Shown here: piece after piece, positions 36,823 to 44,371 of the stretch
Layout: the number at the start of each line of letters is the position of its first letter
How positions within the stretch are numbered: the first letter of the stretch is position 1
Assembly: GCF_012641365.1 (NCBI RefSeq)
Contig: NZ_JABAIM010000005.1
Coordinates: 124,001-188,000, forward strand
Length of the DNA stretch: 64,000 bases
Reading direction: 5' to 3'
DNA from: Leeia aquatica
GTDB taxonomy: Bacteria; Pseudomonadota; Gammaproteobacteria; Burkholderiales; Leeiaceae
The notes under the pieces: model-generated
The model's input: only the letters and a program-made list of their open reading frames with translations
Told to the model about the DNA's origin: nothing
Database searches by the model: none
Position numbers and translations under genes: made by a program

Positions 36823-39363
36823 TTATTTACCCAGCAGTCCCTTGAGCTTGTCTTTCAGCTTAGCCTTCTCGGCATCTTCTTTCTGTTTCAGCTTGGCTTT
36901 CTCGTCTGCCAGCTGCTGTTTGACCTTGTCCTGCTCAGCCTGCAATTGCGCTTTGGCTTTCTCTTCCGCCGCCTTGGTATCAATCTTCAGCTTGTTTTCC
37001 AGTAACTGCTTGGCCAGCGCGCCGTAATCCACGGTAAACGTGGGCGCAGCAAAGGTGCCGCCAATTTTCACCGGCACGGTGACACCGCCCAGTGCACCCG
37101 CATCCTTTTTGTACTCCACCCCGGCCAGCAGCCCGTAGTCTATGGTCTGGGCGGGCAGATTGAAGTGGCCTTTGCCGCTACCCTTGAGCAAGGGGCCGAC
37201 CATGCTGAGGTCGTCGTTTTGGGCAACACCATTGTGAATATTGAAACTGGCGGACAGATCAGAAAACTCGGTCTTGGCGTTGGACTTGGCTTCCGGCTTG
37301 GCCTTTTCCCGCAGCTGGTTGATGGAAGACTGAGCCTTCTGCACTGTATCGACAATGCTGATACCCTTGATGGCCCCATTCTGCACCCGCACCTTGCTGT
37401 TGCCATTCAGACTGGCCAGCCACTGTGGCACAGTGCGACCACTCATGCTGAGGGTACCGGACAGGTTGCCGGTGCCGGTGACTTTATCCTCGCCACTGAC
37501 GGTTTTCATCAGGGTGCCGACGGACACCCCGCTGAACTGATGTGTCAACGACAGCACAGGTTGCGCCCCAAAGCGTGCCGATGCACTACCTTGCAGCTGG
37601 CCTTCCAGCAGCTGGGCCGAGAACGGGTCCAGCCGCCAGTTGCCGGGTTTGGCGTCAAAGTGCAGCTTGAGGTCATTCACCACCCACGGTGCCTTGCTCA
37701 AACGACCGATGCGAATGTCTGCCACACCACTCAACTTATGGAATAACGGAGAATCCGGCAGGATCACGCCACCACCTTGCGAGGGCGTCGCCGGACCCGG
37801 CTTCGACGGTGGCAGATAGCGGTTCAGATCCAGCGCATCCAGCGAAGCGTCCAGCTTGAAGGCCGGGATGCCACTGAAGCCCTGCAGCGAAGCCGCAAGC
37901 TTCAAGGTCGACGCATCCAGAACGCCATTGAGCTGCGTATCCAGTTGCTGGGTCGCCAGATTAGTCTGCAACTGACCCGCCAGCTTCCAGCTCAGCGCGG
38001 GCGCACCGGGCAAGACAGCCTTGCCCTGGGTGGACAGGCCTGTCAAACGCAGCAGCTCGGGCTTCAAGTTCGGGGTTTGCTTCAGTATCACTTGCAGCGC
38101 AGCATCCAGCCGCATTTCCAGCCCGTTGCCACCCATTTGGCCATGGGTTGTCAGCGCCACCTGTTTGGCCTCAATCTGCTGCAGGCTGCCCGACAGGCCC
38201 GAGATGCTGCCTTGGAGCACCATATTGTCCTTGCCTTGGGCAAAGTTGGCTTTCAGCTGAATGGTCTGCCCGCTGACTGCCGCTTTGGTTGCTTTCAGGC
38301 TAGGGGCCTGCACCGAAGCACTCAGCTTTCGCCCGGCGCCTTCTTGTGCAAACTGCATGTCCAGTTTATCCACCAGCAATTCCGCCGGGGTGACCCGCAG
38401 TTTGGGTGCCCGCACGGCAGCGCTGAGCTGCTGTCCTTGCCCTTGCTGCTTCAGCTCGGCATCCAGCTGGTCCACCAGCAGTTCGGTCGGGGTGGCCTGC
38501 AGCTTGGGCAGCTTGAGTGCCACGTGGCGCGTCAGTCCGCCTGCGGACTGATCCAGCAACACCTCCAGCTGATTGGCGGCCAGTTGTTGCGCCTCATAGT
38601 GCGCATCTCCCGTCACCTTGAGCGCCAAACCCTTTTGCTGCTGGGCGCTGCCATTAAAGGTCAGCAGCAAGCCTTTTGCATCCAGCGCTTTGGTCGAGGC
38701 TTGCATGGCGAGCGCCCCACTCAGGCCCAGCTTACCCTCCACCAGCGCGGTGGGGGCCTCCAGCGTTCCGGCGCTCAGCTGGGTGTCCAGCTTGAGCTGC
38801 GCCCCTTTCTCCGGGTCTATATCGGTCGCTTCCAGATTCAGGCCCTGCACACGAGCCGTCTGCTTGCTCACCGCATCCTGCCAGTCCAGCTGCGCCTGGG
38901 TCAGCGTCAGCCTGGCCATTTGCAGCGAGAACTTGCGCTCTTCCCCGGCGGGCTTGGGTTTTGGTTGCATCAGGTCGTCGATGTTAAGCTTGCCTTGCTC
39001 ATCCCGGCGCAGATGCAGCTGCAGGCCATCCACCGTCACCGCATCCACCTCCACCCGCCGATCCAGCAAGGGCATCAGGCGCACCCCGGCACGCAACTCG
39101 GTGAGCCGTGCAAACTCGTCCGGCTTCTGGTATTCCGACAGCGACACATCATGCAGCTTGAGGCCAATGTTCGGAAAAATCACCAGCTCGATCTTGCCGC
39201 CGATCTTCAGCTCACGCTGCGTCTGGTCGCGCACGGCCGTGACGATACGATCCTTGTAGTCATTCGGATCAAAGGTAGCAAACAGGATGCCGATGCCCAC
39301 CGCCAGCAGCACCAGCAAAATCCCGAACCCGATTGCAATCCGCTTTACCCAGCGCATGCCCAT
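36823..39363 (-). CDS. AsmA family protein
   Basis: 846 aa inner-membrane anchored periplasmic protein. One N-terminal transmembrane helix (residues 8-30) precedes the AsmA N-terminal region (FDPNDYKDRIVTAVRDQTQRELKIGGKIEL). The middle has two tandem 34-residue repeats (287-320, 321-354; TPTELLVDQLDAELKQQGQG versus TPAELLVDKLDMQFAQEGAG). The AsmA C-terminal domain follows (SISTLMKTVSGEDKVTGTGNLS-like), then a highly charged Lys/Ala coiled coil of ~55 residues (AEEKAKAQLQAEQDKVKQQL). AsmA proteins are implicated in lipid transport and outer-membrane homeostasis. Confidence 0.92.
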   Translation of the reverse strand: MGMRWVKRIAIGFGILLVLLAVGIGILFATFDPNDYKDRIVTAVRDQTQRELKIGGKIELVIFPNIGLKLHDVSLSEYQKPDEFARLTELRAGVRLMPLLDRRVEVDAVTVDGLQLHLRRDEQGKLNIDDLMQPKPKPAGEERKFSLQMARLTLTQAQLDWQDAVSKQTARVQGLNLEATDIDPEKGAQLKLDTQLSAGTLEAPTALVEGKLGLSGALAMQASTKALDAKGLLLTFNGSAQQQKGLALKVTGDAHYEAQQLAANQLEVLLDQSAGGLTRHVALKLPKLQATPTELLVDQLDAELKQQGQGQQLSAAVRAPKLRVTPAELLVDKLDMQFAQEGAGRKLSASVQAPSLKATKAAVSGQTIQLKANFAQGKDNMVLQGSISGLSGSLQQIEAKQVALTTHGQMGGNGLEMRLDAALQVILKQTPNLKPELLRLTGLSTQGKAVLPGAPALSWKLAGQLQTNLATQQLDTQLNGVLDASTLKLAASLQGFSGIPAFKLDASLDALDLNRYLPPSKPGPATPSQGGGVILPDSPLFHKLSGVADIRIGRLSKAPWVVNDLKLHFDAKPGNWRLDPFSAQLLEGQLQGSASARFGAQPVLSLTHQFSGVSVGTLMKTVSGEDKVTGTGNLSGTLSMSGRTVPQWLASLNGNSKVRVQNGAIKGISIVDTVQKAQSSINQLREKAKPEAKSNAKTEFSDLSASFNIHNGVAQNDDLSMVGPLLKGSGKGHFNLPAQTIDYGLLAGVEYKKDAGALGGVTVPVKIGGTFAAPTFTVDYGALAKQLLENKLKIDTKAAEEKAKAQLQAEQDKVKQQLADEKAKLKQKEDAEKAKLKDKLKGLLGK
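38302..38505 (-). repeat. Two tandem 34-codon repeats inside the AsmA-family gene
   Basis: Residues 287-320 and 321-354 share KLxxTPxELLVDxLD and a GxGxxLSAxV half. A more divergent copy may precede them. They look like stacked beta-strand units in the long AsmA sheet. Confidence 0.7.
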
Positions 39364-39485
39364 TTACCCTCACACTCAAATACCGACAGCCCGTGCTGCC
39401 CCATGCCAACAGTCTAACGGAAGACGGGTCTACTGACTGCAAAACTTCGTCACGTCTCAGTGCAGTTGCTCCCTAGCAGACAATA

Positions 39486-39514
39486 AAAAACCCACAGCCA
39501 GGCTGTGGGTTTTT
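39486..39514 (-). terminator. Terminator of glutathione transferase gene
   Basis: Perfect 13-bp stem (AAAAACCCACAGC / GCTGTGGGTTTTT) with a 3-nt loop, 15 bp after the GST stop; T runs on both strands make it possibly bidirectional. Confidence 0.92.
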
Positions 39515-39529
39515 CGAGGCCGCCAAGTC

Positions 39530-40132
39530 TCAACCCAGCAAGCCCTCTTCCTTCATGGCCGCCTGCACCGCAGGCATCGCAGCAGCGCGCTGCAGGAAGG
39601 CGCTCAAGTTTGCAAACTGCTGGGTATCCATATTCACATAGCGTGCCCAGCCGCTCACCACAAACAGATAGGCATCGGCCGCCGTAAACGTATCGCCGGT
39701 CAGCCAGGTCTTGCCCGCCAGCTGCTGATCCACCCATGCAAACTTCTTCAGCAGGGTGGCATGGTGGTAAGCCTTGGTGGCCTCATCCGCCGCTGGGTTG
39801 AACATTGGGCTGAAGCCCTTGTGCAACTCGGAGGTAATGTAGTTCTGCCACTCCATCACCCGGTAGCGCGCCATGCTGCCCGCCGCAGGCATCAGCGACA
39901 CCTCACCCGCCCGATCTGCCAGATACTGCACGATGATTGGCCCTTCGGTCAGCACACTGCCATCATCCAGCTGCAATGCCGGTACACTGCCCTTGGGGTT
40001 GATCTGGAAAAAATCTCCACCATCCGGCGTCTTGTACTTGCTCACCTTCACCAGCTCAACATCCTGATTGGTGGCCTTGATGATGATATGCGGCACCAGC
40101 GAGCAGGCACCGGGGGCGAAATACAGTTTCAT
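39530..40132 (-). CDS. gst: Glutathione S-transferase (beta class, GstA-like)
   Basis: 200 aa. N-terminal thioredoxin-like domain begins MKLYFAPGACSLVPHIIIKAT, containing the beta-class cysteine (Cys10), and NPKGSVPALQLDDGSVLTEGPIIVQYLAD binds glutathione. The C-terminal all-helix domain holds DTFTAADAYLFVVSGWARYVNMD. Conjugates or reduces electrophiles with glutathione; physiological substrate unknown. ATG 40132 gives the family start; a longer frame is not conserved. Confidence 0.94.
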   Translation of the reverse strand: MKLYFAPGACSLVPHIIIKATNQDVELVKVSKYKTPDGGDFFQINPKGSVPALQLDDGSVLTEGPIIVQYLADRAGEVSLMPAAGSMARYRVMEWQNYITSELHKGFSPMFNPAADEATKAYHHATLLKKFAWVDQQLAGKTWLTGDTFTAADAYLFVVSGWARYVNMDTQQFANLSAFLQRAAAMPAVQAAMKEEGLLG

Positions 40133-40280
40133 GGCAATGACTCCTTGCAACGGGATGAAGGGCTACCATAGCAGGCGGGGATGATCGTCGCAATCGGCGG
40201 ATTGACACGCCATGCACTTTTCGAGGGGCTAATAAAAGCGCCATGCTCGCCCTCAGTGTTGCTCAACCTTTACCAGCAGA

Positions 40281-40619
40281 TCAACACGCTTCGAAGGATA
40301 AGCCTGCATTCAAATGCTCAACTATTCGCTGTGCCAGATACCGATAAACACTTTCGGGCTTGGTATCCGTGGCAAGGTATTGAATGTGGGTTACCGCATG
40401 AGCGCCACCTAGCCTTTCATTGGCCTCCGCCACACCATCAAGGACAGCAGAAATGATGTCGCACTCATTTAGCGCCTCATGCTCTCCGGTACCTACAGAC
40501 AAGCTCTCACAGAGTAAGTTGGCTTGCGGCCCCTCTGCAAGTTGTAGCAACAGCAAATTATGTGCGGCCCCTGTGATTCTCACCACTCCAATGTAATCGC
40601 TTACTCGGATGAATCGCAC
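40281..40619 (-). CDS. Hypothetical protein, 112 aa, unrecognised
   Basis: No family is recognised. GTG 40619 is chosen because GGGGAG lies five to six bases upstream; the reading frame is open further upstream, but that stretch runs through the tRNA-Gly gene and its terminator, so those starts are unlikely. Mixed alpha/beta protein without membrane segments; acidic middle (EGPQANLLCESLSVGTGEHEALN) and a C-terminal helix (SVYRYLAQRIVEHLNAG). Base composition is less GC-rich than its neighbours. It is isolated on its strand, about 150 bp upstream of the GST gene. Confidence 0.6.
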   Translation of the reverse strand: MRFIRVSDYIGVVRITGAAHNLLLLQLAEGPQANLLCESLSVGTGEHEALNECDIISAVLDGVAEANERLGGAHAVTHIQYLATDTKPESVYRYLAQRIVEHLNAGLSFEAC

Positions 40620-40666
40620 ATCTTCTCCCCGTATAGCCTCAGCATTCCATGCAAAAAGCCTTATAG

Positions 40667-40698
40667 CAAAAGGCCAACCGCTTCCGGTTGGCCTTTTG
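40667..40698 (-). terminator. Terminator of tRNA-Gly
   Basis: Perfect 13-bp stem AAAAGGCCAACCG / CGGTTGGCCTTTT with loop GAAG (minus strand), 29 bp after the tRNA 3' end and followed by TTTTGC. Confidence 0.93.
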
Positions 40699-40726
40699 GA
40701 CAGGTATGCGCTGTCAGAATTCGCGT

Positions 40727-40800
40727 TGGAGCGGGCGATGGGAATCGAACCCACGGCACAAGCTTGGGAAGCTTGGGTATTACCATTATACGACGCCCGC
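40727..40800 (-). tRNA. glyU: tRNA-Gly(CCC)
   Basis: 74 nt on the minus strand. Acceptor GCGGGCG pairs with CGCCCGC, followed by encoded TCCA. D-arm GTAT...ATAC; anticodon stem CAAGC/GCTTG with loop TTCCCAA giving anticodon CCC; T-arm GTGGG-TTCGATT-CCCAT. Strong match to E. coli glyU. It decodes GGG. Own promoter and terminator, single-gene unit. Confidence 0.96.
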
Positions 40801-40811
40801 GAAGGAGGGGT

Positions 40812-40841
40812 ATTGTACGACAGGCAGTCCGTTATGCACAA
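40812..40841 (-). promoter_or_regulatory. Promoter of tRNA-Gly
   Basis: Minus strand: -35 TTGTGC (40841-40836), 18 bp, -10 TACAAT (40817-40812). Start would be near 40805, five bases before the mature tRNA. Confidence 0.65.
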
Positions 40842-40916
40842 GGGACGAACAGAGCCATTGACAGCATCGCATATAAATTCTATAAAGCGCTTGCTTGGTT
40901 GACGCGAGGTGGTGGC

Positions 40917-41462
40917 ATGAATCCCCTGTTCCGCAAGCTTGCCCTATATGTTGCTGCCCGCCCGCGGCTGGCGGCACGCGTCATGAAGCTGGGCTTTAAC
41001 TGGTTTCCGGCCATCCGCCGTACCGGTGGGCGCATCACCCACGTCTCGCCCGATGTCCGGCATGTCCGGGTCACCTTGCCCCTGAATTGGCGCACCCGCA
41101 ACATCAATGGCACCCTGTTTGGCGGCAGCATGTTTGCCATCACCGACCCGATCTACATGAGCCTGCTCTATTTCAATCTGGGCAATGACTATGTGGTGTG
41201 GGACAAGGAAGGCAGCATCCGCTTCAAGCGCCCTGGCAAACGCACCCTGTACGCCGACTTCCGGCTGGACGATGCCGAACTGGCTGCGGTGCGAGAGGCA
41301 TTGACACAAAAGCCGGAGATTGACCGCCACTATCGTGTACCACTGGTGGACGCGGAAGGGCAGGTCTACGCGGAAATTGAGCGGGTGCTGTACATCGCAC
41401 ACCGCCATGTCTATGAATCCAAACTGGCGGCGCGACGGGCGGAACCGAATGCAGCTGGCTAA
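40917..41462 (+). CDS. DUF4442 hotdog-fold protein, putative thioesterase
   Basis: 181 aa. NWFPAIRRTGGRITHVSPDVRHVRVTLPLNWRTRNINGTLFGGSMFAITDPIYMSLL matches the DUF4442 family, a hotdog-fold (thioesterase-like) group without an assigned substrate. ATG 40917 is preceded by AGGTGG. It starts 116 bp from the 5' end of the divergent tRNA-Gly gene, and its promoter must lie there. No catalytic mechanism can be shown from sequence. Confidence 0.88.
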   Translation: MNPLFRKLALYVAARPRLAARVMKLGFNWFPAIRRTGGRITHVSPDVRHVRVTLPLNWRTRNINGTLFGGSMFAITDPIYMSLLYFNLGNDYVVWDKEGSIRFKRPGKRTLYADFRLDDAELAAVREALTQKPEIDRHYRVPLVDAEGQVYAEIERVLYIAHRHVYESKLAARRAEPNAAG

Positions 41463-41641
41463 CGGTTGCCCTCAAGGAATCTGGTGCCGGGTATGCATTC
41501 CGCTCCCCCGGCCCGGAGCGGTGCGGCGTCTGGCGCCGGTTACACGGGCGCAACATTAGCAGGCAAGCATGACAGGTTCATGACACGGATCAGTGCGATC
41601 CCCACCTATAATGTGTCATGCCCTTCCATGGAGCACTGCCC

Positions 41642-42502
41642 ATGCCTTCACCCGCCCTGCCCGGCGCCTTGATCCCGCTGCAGTACCATTACCACATGCT
41701 GAGCGATCAGGCACGACTGGGGGCTTTTCAGCAAGCCATTGCCGCCGTGGTTCAGCCAGGGCAAGTGGTACTGGAGCTGGGCTGTGGCACCGGCGTGCTG
41801 TCGTTTTTGGCTTCGCAGCGCGCCCGGAAAGTGTGGGCGGTAGAACTGTTGCCAGAAATGGTCAACACCAGTCGGCATTTGCTGGCCCAAAATGGCGTAG
41901 CGGACCGAGTAGAGGTCATTCACGCGGATGCGCATGACTATCTGCCGCCCGAGCCGGTGGATGTGGTGATCTGCGAGATGCTACACAGTGCGCTGCTGCA
42001 GGAATCCCAACTCTCTGTCATGCGCACGTTCTGTCAGCGCTATCAGGCACACTTTGGCAACCTGCCCCGCTTTCTGCCTGAGGCTACCTTGCTCGGCGTG
42101 CAGCTGATTGAACAGCAGTACGATTTTGCTGGTTACCACGCACCGGTCCCGCTATTTCGCCAGGCCGACAGCCTGGACGAGCACGTCCGGCTTCGCTCCG
42201 AGGCACAGTGTGTCTTGTCACTGGATTATCGGCAGCCCTTGCCAGCGTCCATGCAGTGGGCACATACCTTTCACATTGAGCAGAGCGGCCTGTGTAACGC
42301 GTTGAGGCTGATCACCAAGCATTTGCTCGCCATCTTGCCGGACACTGCACGCAGCATCGACTGGCACAGTCAGTACCTGCATTGGCCCCTGCCCAAGCCG
42401 ATGCAACTGCAGCCCGGCATGAAACTGACAATACGTGCGAACTACGCAGCCGGTGCACCGGTTATGGCGCTGACACAAGGCTTGCAGATCGAGGTTCACT
42501 AA
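41642..42502 (+). CDS. SAM-dependent methyltransferase, PRMT-like
   Basis: 286 aa. Rossmann methyltransferase with motif I VLELGCGTGVLSFLAS, acidic post-I strand VWAVELLPEM, and CEMLHSALLQESQ, which resembles the double-E region of protein arginine methyltransferases. The C-terminal half is beta-rich as in the PRMT barrel. ATG 41642 is preferred (GGAG upstream); a TATAAT at 41607-41612 suggests transcription starts after the alternative ATG at 41618. Bacterial PRMT-like proteins are poorly known and the target here is unknown. Confidence 0.82.
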   Translation: MPSPALPGALIPLQYHYHMLSDQARLGAFQQAIAAVVQPGQVVLELGCGTGVLSFLASQRARKVWAVELLPEMVNTSRHLLAQNGVADRVEVIHADAHDYLPPEPVDVVICEMLHSALLQESQLSVMRTFCQRYQAHFGNLPRFLPEATLLGVQLIEQQYDFAGYHAPVPLFRQADSLDEHVRLRSEAQCVLSLDYRQPLPASMQWAHTFHIEQSGLCNALRLITKHLLAILPDTARSIDWHSQYLHWPLPKPMQLQPGMKLTIRANYAAGAPVMALTQGLQIEVH

Positions 42503-42512
42503 GGCCTGCCCG

Positions 42513-42534
42513 ATTGTTGTGATTTCACGACAAT
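42513..42534. repeat. Near-perfect palindrome after methyltransferase gene
   Basis: Arms ATTGTTGTG and CACGACAAT flank ATTT; one of nine pairs is T-G. It starts 11 bp after the stop codon. It could be a weak transcript end or an operator; there is no strong U tract. Confidence 0.5.
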
Positions 42535-42741
42535 TTGAAATATGAACATAAGTTTACAACCCAGCAGTGCATCCACCCCGAGAAAATTTTCATAAAACCT
42601 ATATCCCTATGTTTTATATGGATATTTAACATGCCATAGACATTAAAAACCATCAGGTCAGCAAGTCACTTTCATGCCCGTTGCATGGATATCGATATGG
42701 TAATAACAAATTGTTCAATAGTAACAATGCATTACACTTAA

Positions 42742-42782
42742 TTAACGTTAACGTTAACCCTTAATATTTACGTTAACGTAAA
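42742..42782. repeat. Two perfect 16-bp GTTAAC palindromes
   Basis: TTAACGTTAACGTTAA (42742-42757) and TTTACGTTAACGTAAA (42767-42782) are each fully self-complementary, centred 25 bp apart. Five ACGT cores fall at 42745, 42751, 42770, 42776 and 42782, mostly six bases apart. Arrangement suggests a cooperative protein-binding site. Confidence 0.75.
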
Positions 42783-42807
42783 CGTAAATATGGCTTTCAC
42801 TTTTTGC

Positions 42808-43010
42808 TTGACGCTGCTTCCGAATACTGGAGAATGGCGAAACTCATCACCGATTGAGTAGCCGGCCTCAGCACCCACCACCGCTAACGCCGGACGCAAA
42901 GCGCAAACACAAAGGAGATGCAGACACCCGCGACCATCCTGTACGCCGGTGCTGCACGAAAAAAGAGTAGAGACCCTGAGCCCCGCTGGTAACAGCGGGG
43001 CTCAGTTTTT
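42808..43010 (+). ncRNA. Candidate small RNA or short-peptide transcript
   Basis: A possible promoter (-35 TTGACG at 42808-42813, 16-bp spacer, -10 GAGAAT) lies just after the palindrome cluster, and a very strong plus-strand terminator ends at 43010, giving a transcript of about 165 nt. No plus-strand gene follows until 43820. A 24-codon frame (ATG 42918) follows an AAAGGAG with almost no spacing and runs into the terminator loop, so coding is doubtful. Alternatively the terminator simply ends methyltransferase readthrough. Confidence 0.35.
42976..43010 (+). terminator. Strong Rho-independent terminator
   Basis: Perfect 13-bp stem CTGAGCCCCGCTG / CAGCGGGGCTCAG, loop GTAA, followed by TTTTT on the plus strand. 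Its T run touches the stop of the convergent DUF599 gene. Confidence 0.93.
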
Positions 43011-43708
43011 CAGGCTTGCCCACGCAGCGCCCACAAGGCGGGGGAGGCAAAATCCCGCCGATACAGAATCCACACCACCAGCGTGCATAGCCCCACCACC
43101 AGCCAGGGCTGAATGAACCAGCTCGCCGCTGCCAGCCCAAAGTAGTAGGCCCGGATTCCCCGGTTGAACTCATCCCCGGCGTAGCTGTTAATGCGGGCCA
43201 TCTGCTCTGCCTCGGACTCCAGTGTGGCCGTATCCTTCACGGGCGGCGGAGCCGCCCCCATCAAGATGCACAGGAAATTGAACTGACGCATCGACCAGGT
43301 GAACTTGAAGTAAGCAAACACGAACACCACCAGCATGAGCAGCAGACGTATCTGCCACCAACCGCGGCTGCTGGCGTGCGCAAACGGCAGGTTGGCGGCA
43401 AACACCATCACCTTGTCCACCGTTCCCATCAGGGCCAGCAGACCCGCAATAATGTAGATGGTGGTGGAGGCATAAAACGATACGCTGCCCATCAGATTAC
43501 CCACCAACGCCGCATCCACCACCCGGTTTTCCCGCTGCAGCAACGCCCTTGCCCAAGCCACCCGGTGCTGATGGGTTGCCCCGATCAGCCCGCGCGCCGC
43601 GCGTGGCCCTCGCTCAGCCAACCAGCCATACCCCGCCCAGCACCCCAAAAACCACAGCAATGCCAGCGCATCATCCCATTGCAACCCGGCTATCCATCCT
43701 TGCAACAT
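43010..43708 (-). CDS. DUF599 family membrane protein
   Basis: 232 aa. Four or five hydrophobic segments (about 14-32, 70-95, 116-136, 188-215). The family block is ENRVVDAALVGNLMGSVSFYASTTIYIIAGLLALMG, followed by KFTWSMRQFNF and INSYAGDEFNRGIRAYYFGLAA. ATG 43708 has AGGAGG six bases upstream, better than GTG 43714. Function of DUF599 is unknown. Confidence 0.88.
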   Translation of the reverse strand: MLQGWIAGLQWDDALALLWFLGCWAGYGWLAERGPRAARGLIGATHQHRVAWARALLQRENRVVDAALVGNLMGSVSFYASTTIYIIAGLLALMGTVDKVMVFAANLPFAHASSRGWWQIRLLLMLVVFVFAYFKFTWSMRQFNFLCILMGAAPPPVKDTATLESEAEQMARINSYAGDEFNRGIRAYYFGLAAASWFIQPWLVVGLCTLVVWILYRRDFASPALWALRGQA

Positions 43709-43819
43709 GTTCACCCTCCTCTGCCTTCACCTTGCATGGCAGCCACGGAAAAGGCAAGCCTTCTGCCTGCTCTGCGTCTACAATAAAGCCGTCAGCCGCT
43801 CATCGCCGGAGTCACCGTC

Positions 43820-44371
43820 ATGTCGGTCACCGTTATCCTGATCCCCGGATACCTGAATTCTGGCCCGGATCACTGGCAAACTTTGTGGCAGCTGGTTTTT
43901 CCGCAGCACGTACGGGTACGCCAGCTGGACTGGAATCACCCGCGTCGTCAGGCCTGGATTGAGGGCCTGCACGCTGCATTGCATTGCTGCCAGGGGCCGG
44001 TGGTATTTGCCGCGCACAGCCTGGGCTGCACCACGGTGGCAGCCTGGTGTCGGCAAGCCGAGCCGGATGTCCTCCGCCGCGTGCGTGGCGCGCTGCTGGT
44101 TGCGCCCCCCGAGCTTGAGCGGCCAGACTGTCTGCCCGCCCTGCATGACTTTCAGGGCATTCCCGCCCACCCCCTGCCCTTTCCCAGCCGAGTGATCGCC
44201 AGCAGCAATGACCCCTACAGCAGCCTGGCGGCTTCGGAACAGCTGGCCAAAGCCTGGGGCAGCCAGTTCACCTTGCTGGGCGCGTACGGTCATATCAATG
44301 GCGAAAGCAATCTGGGCACGTGGCCTGAGGGACAGGACTGGCTGCGCCAACTGATGGTTAGCCCGGCTTGA
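43820..44371 (+). CDS. RBBP9/YdeN-family alpha/beta hydrolase
   Basis: 183 aa serine hydrolase. LIPGYLNSGPDHWQTLW is the family start; the nucleophile elbow is AAHSLGC (Ser near residue 73), with the acid in SSNDPYSS and His in GHINGESNLG. Cytoplasmic; substrate unknown. Its TGA overlaps the ATG of the diguanylate cyclase gene, so the two are translationally coupled. Confidence 0.92.
   Translation: MSVTVILIPGYLNSGPDHWQTLWQLVFPQHVRVRQLDWNHPRRQAWIEGLHAALHCCQGPVVFAAHSLGCTTVAAWCRQAEPDVLRRVRGALLVAPPELERPDCLPALHDFQGIPAHPLPFPSRVIASSNDPYSSLAASEQLAKAWGSQFTLLGAYGHINGESNLGTWPEGQDWLRQLMVSPA

Larger units (their letters stand above)
42503..42807. other. AT-rich intergenic region with palindromes
   Basis: About 300 bp with no convincing coding potential and much lower GC than the flanks. 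Contains the near-palindrome at 42513-42534, an ATAAAAC ... GTTTTAT inverted repeat near 42592-42617, and the GTTAAC palindrome cluster at 42742-42782. A 23-codon frame from ATG 42790 lacks a ribosome-binding site. Confidence 0.6.

Noticed and set aside
37777-39417. 546-codon plus-strand frame opposite the AsmA gene
   Set aside because: Antisense shadow; Gln/Arg/Leu-rich with no domain and no start signal.
40620-40841. N-terminal extension of the 112-residue hypothetical protein
   Set aside because: The frame runs through the tRNA-Gly gene and its terminator; nothing suggests these are translated.
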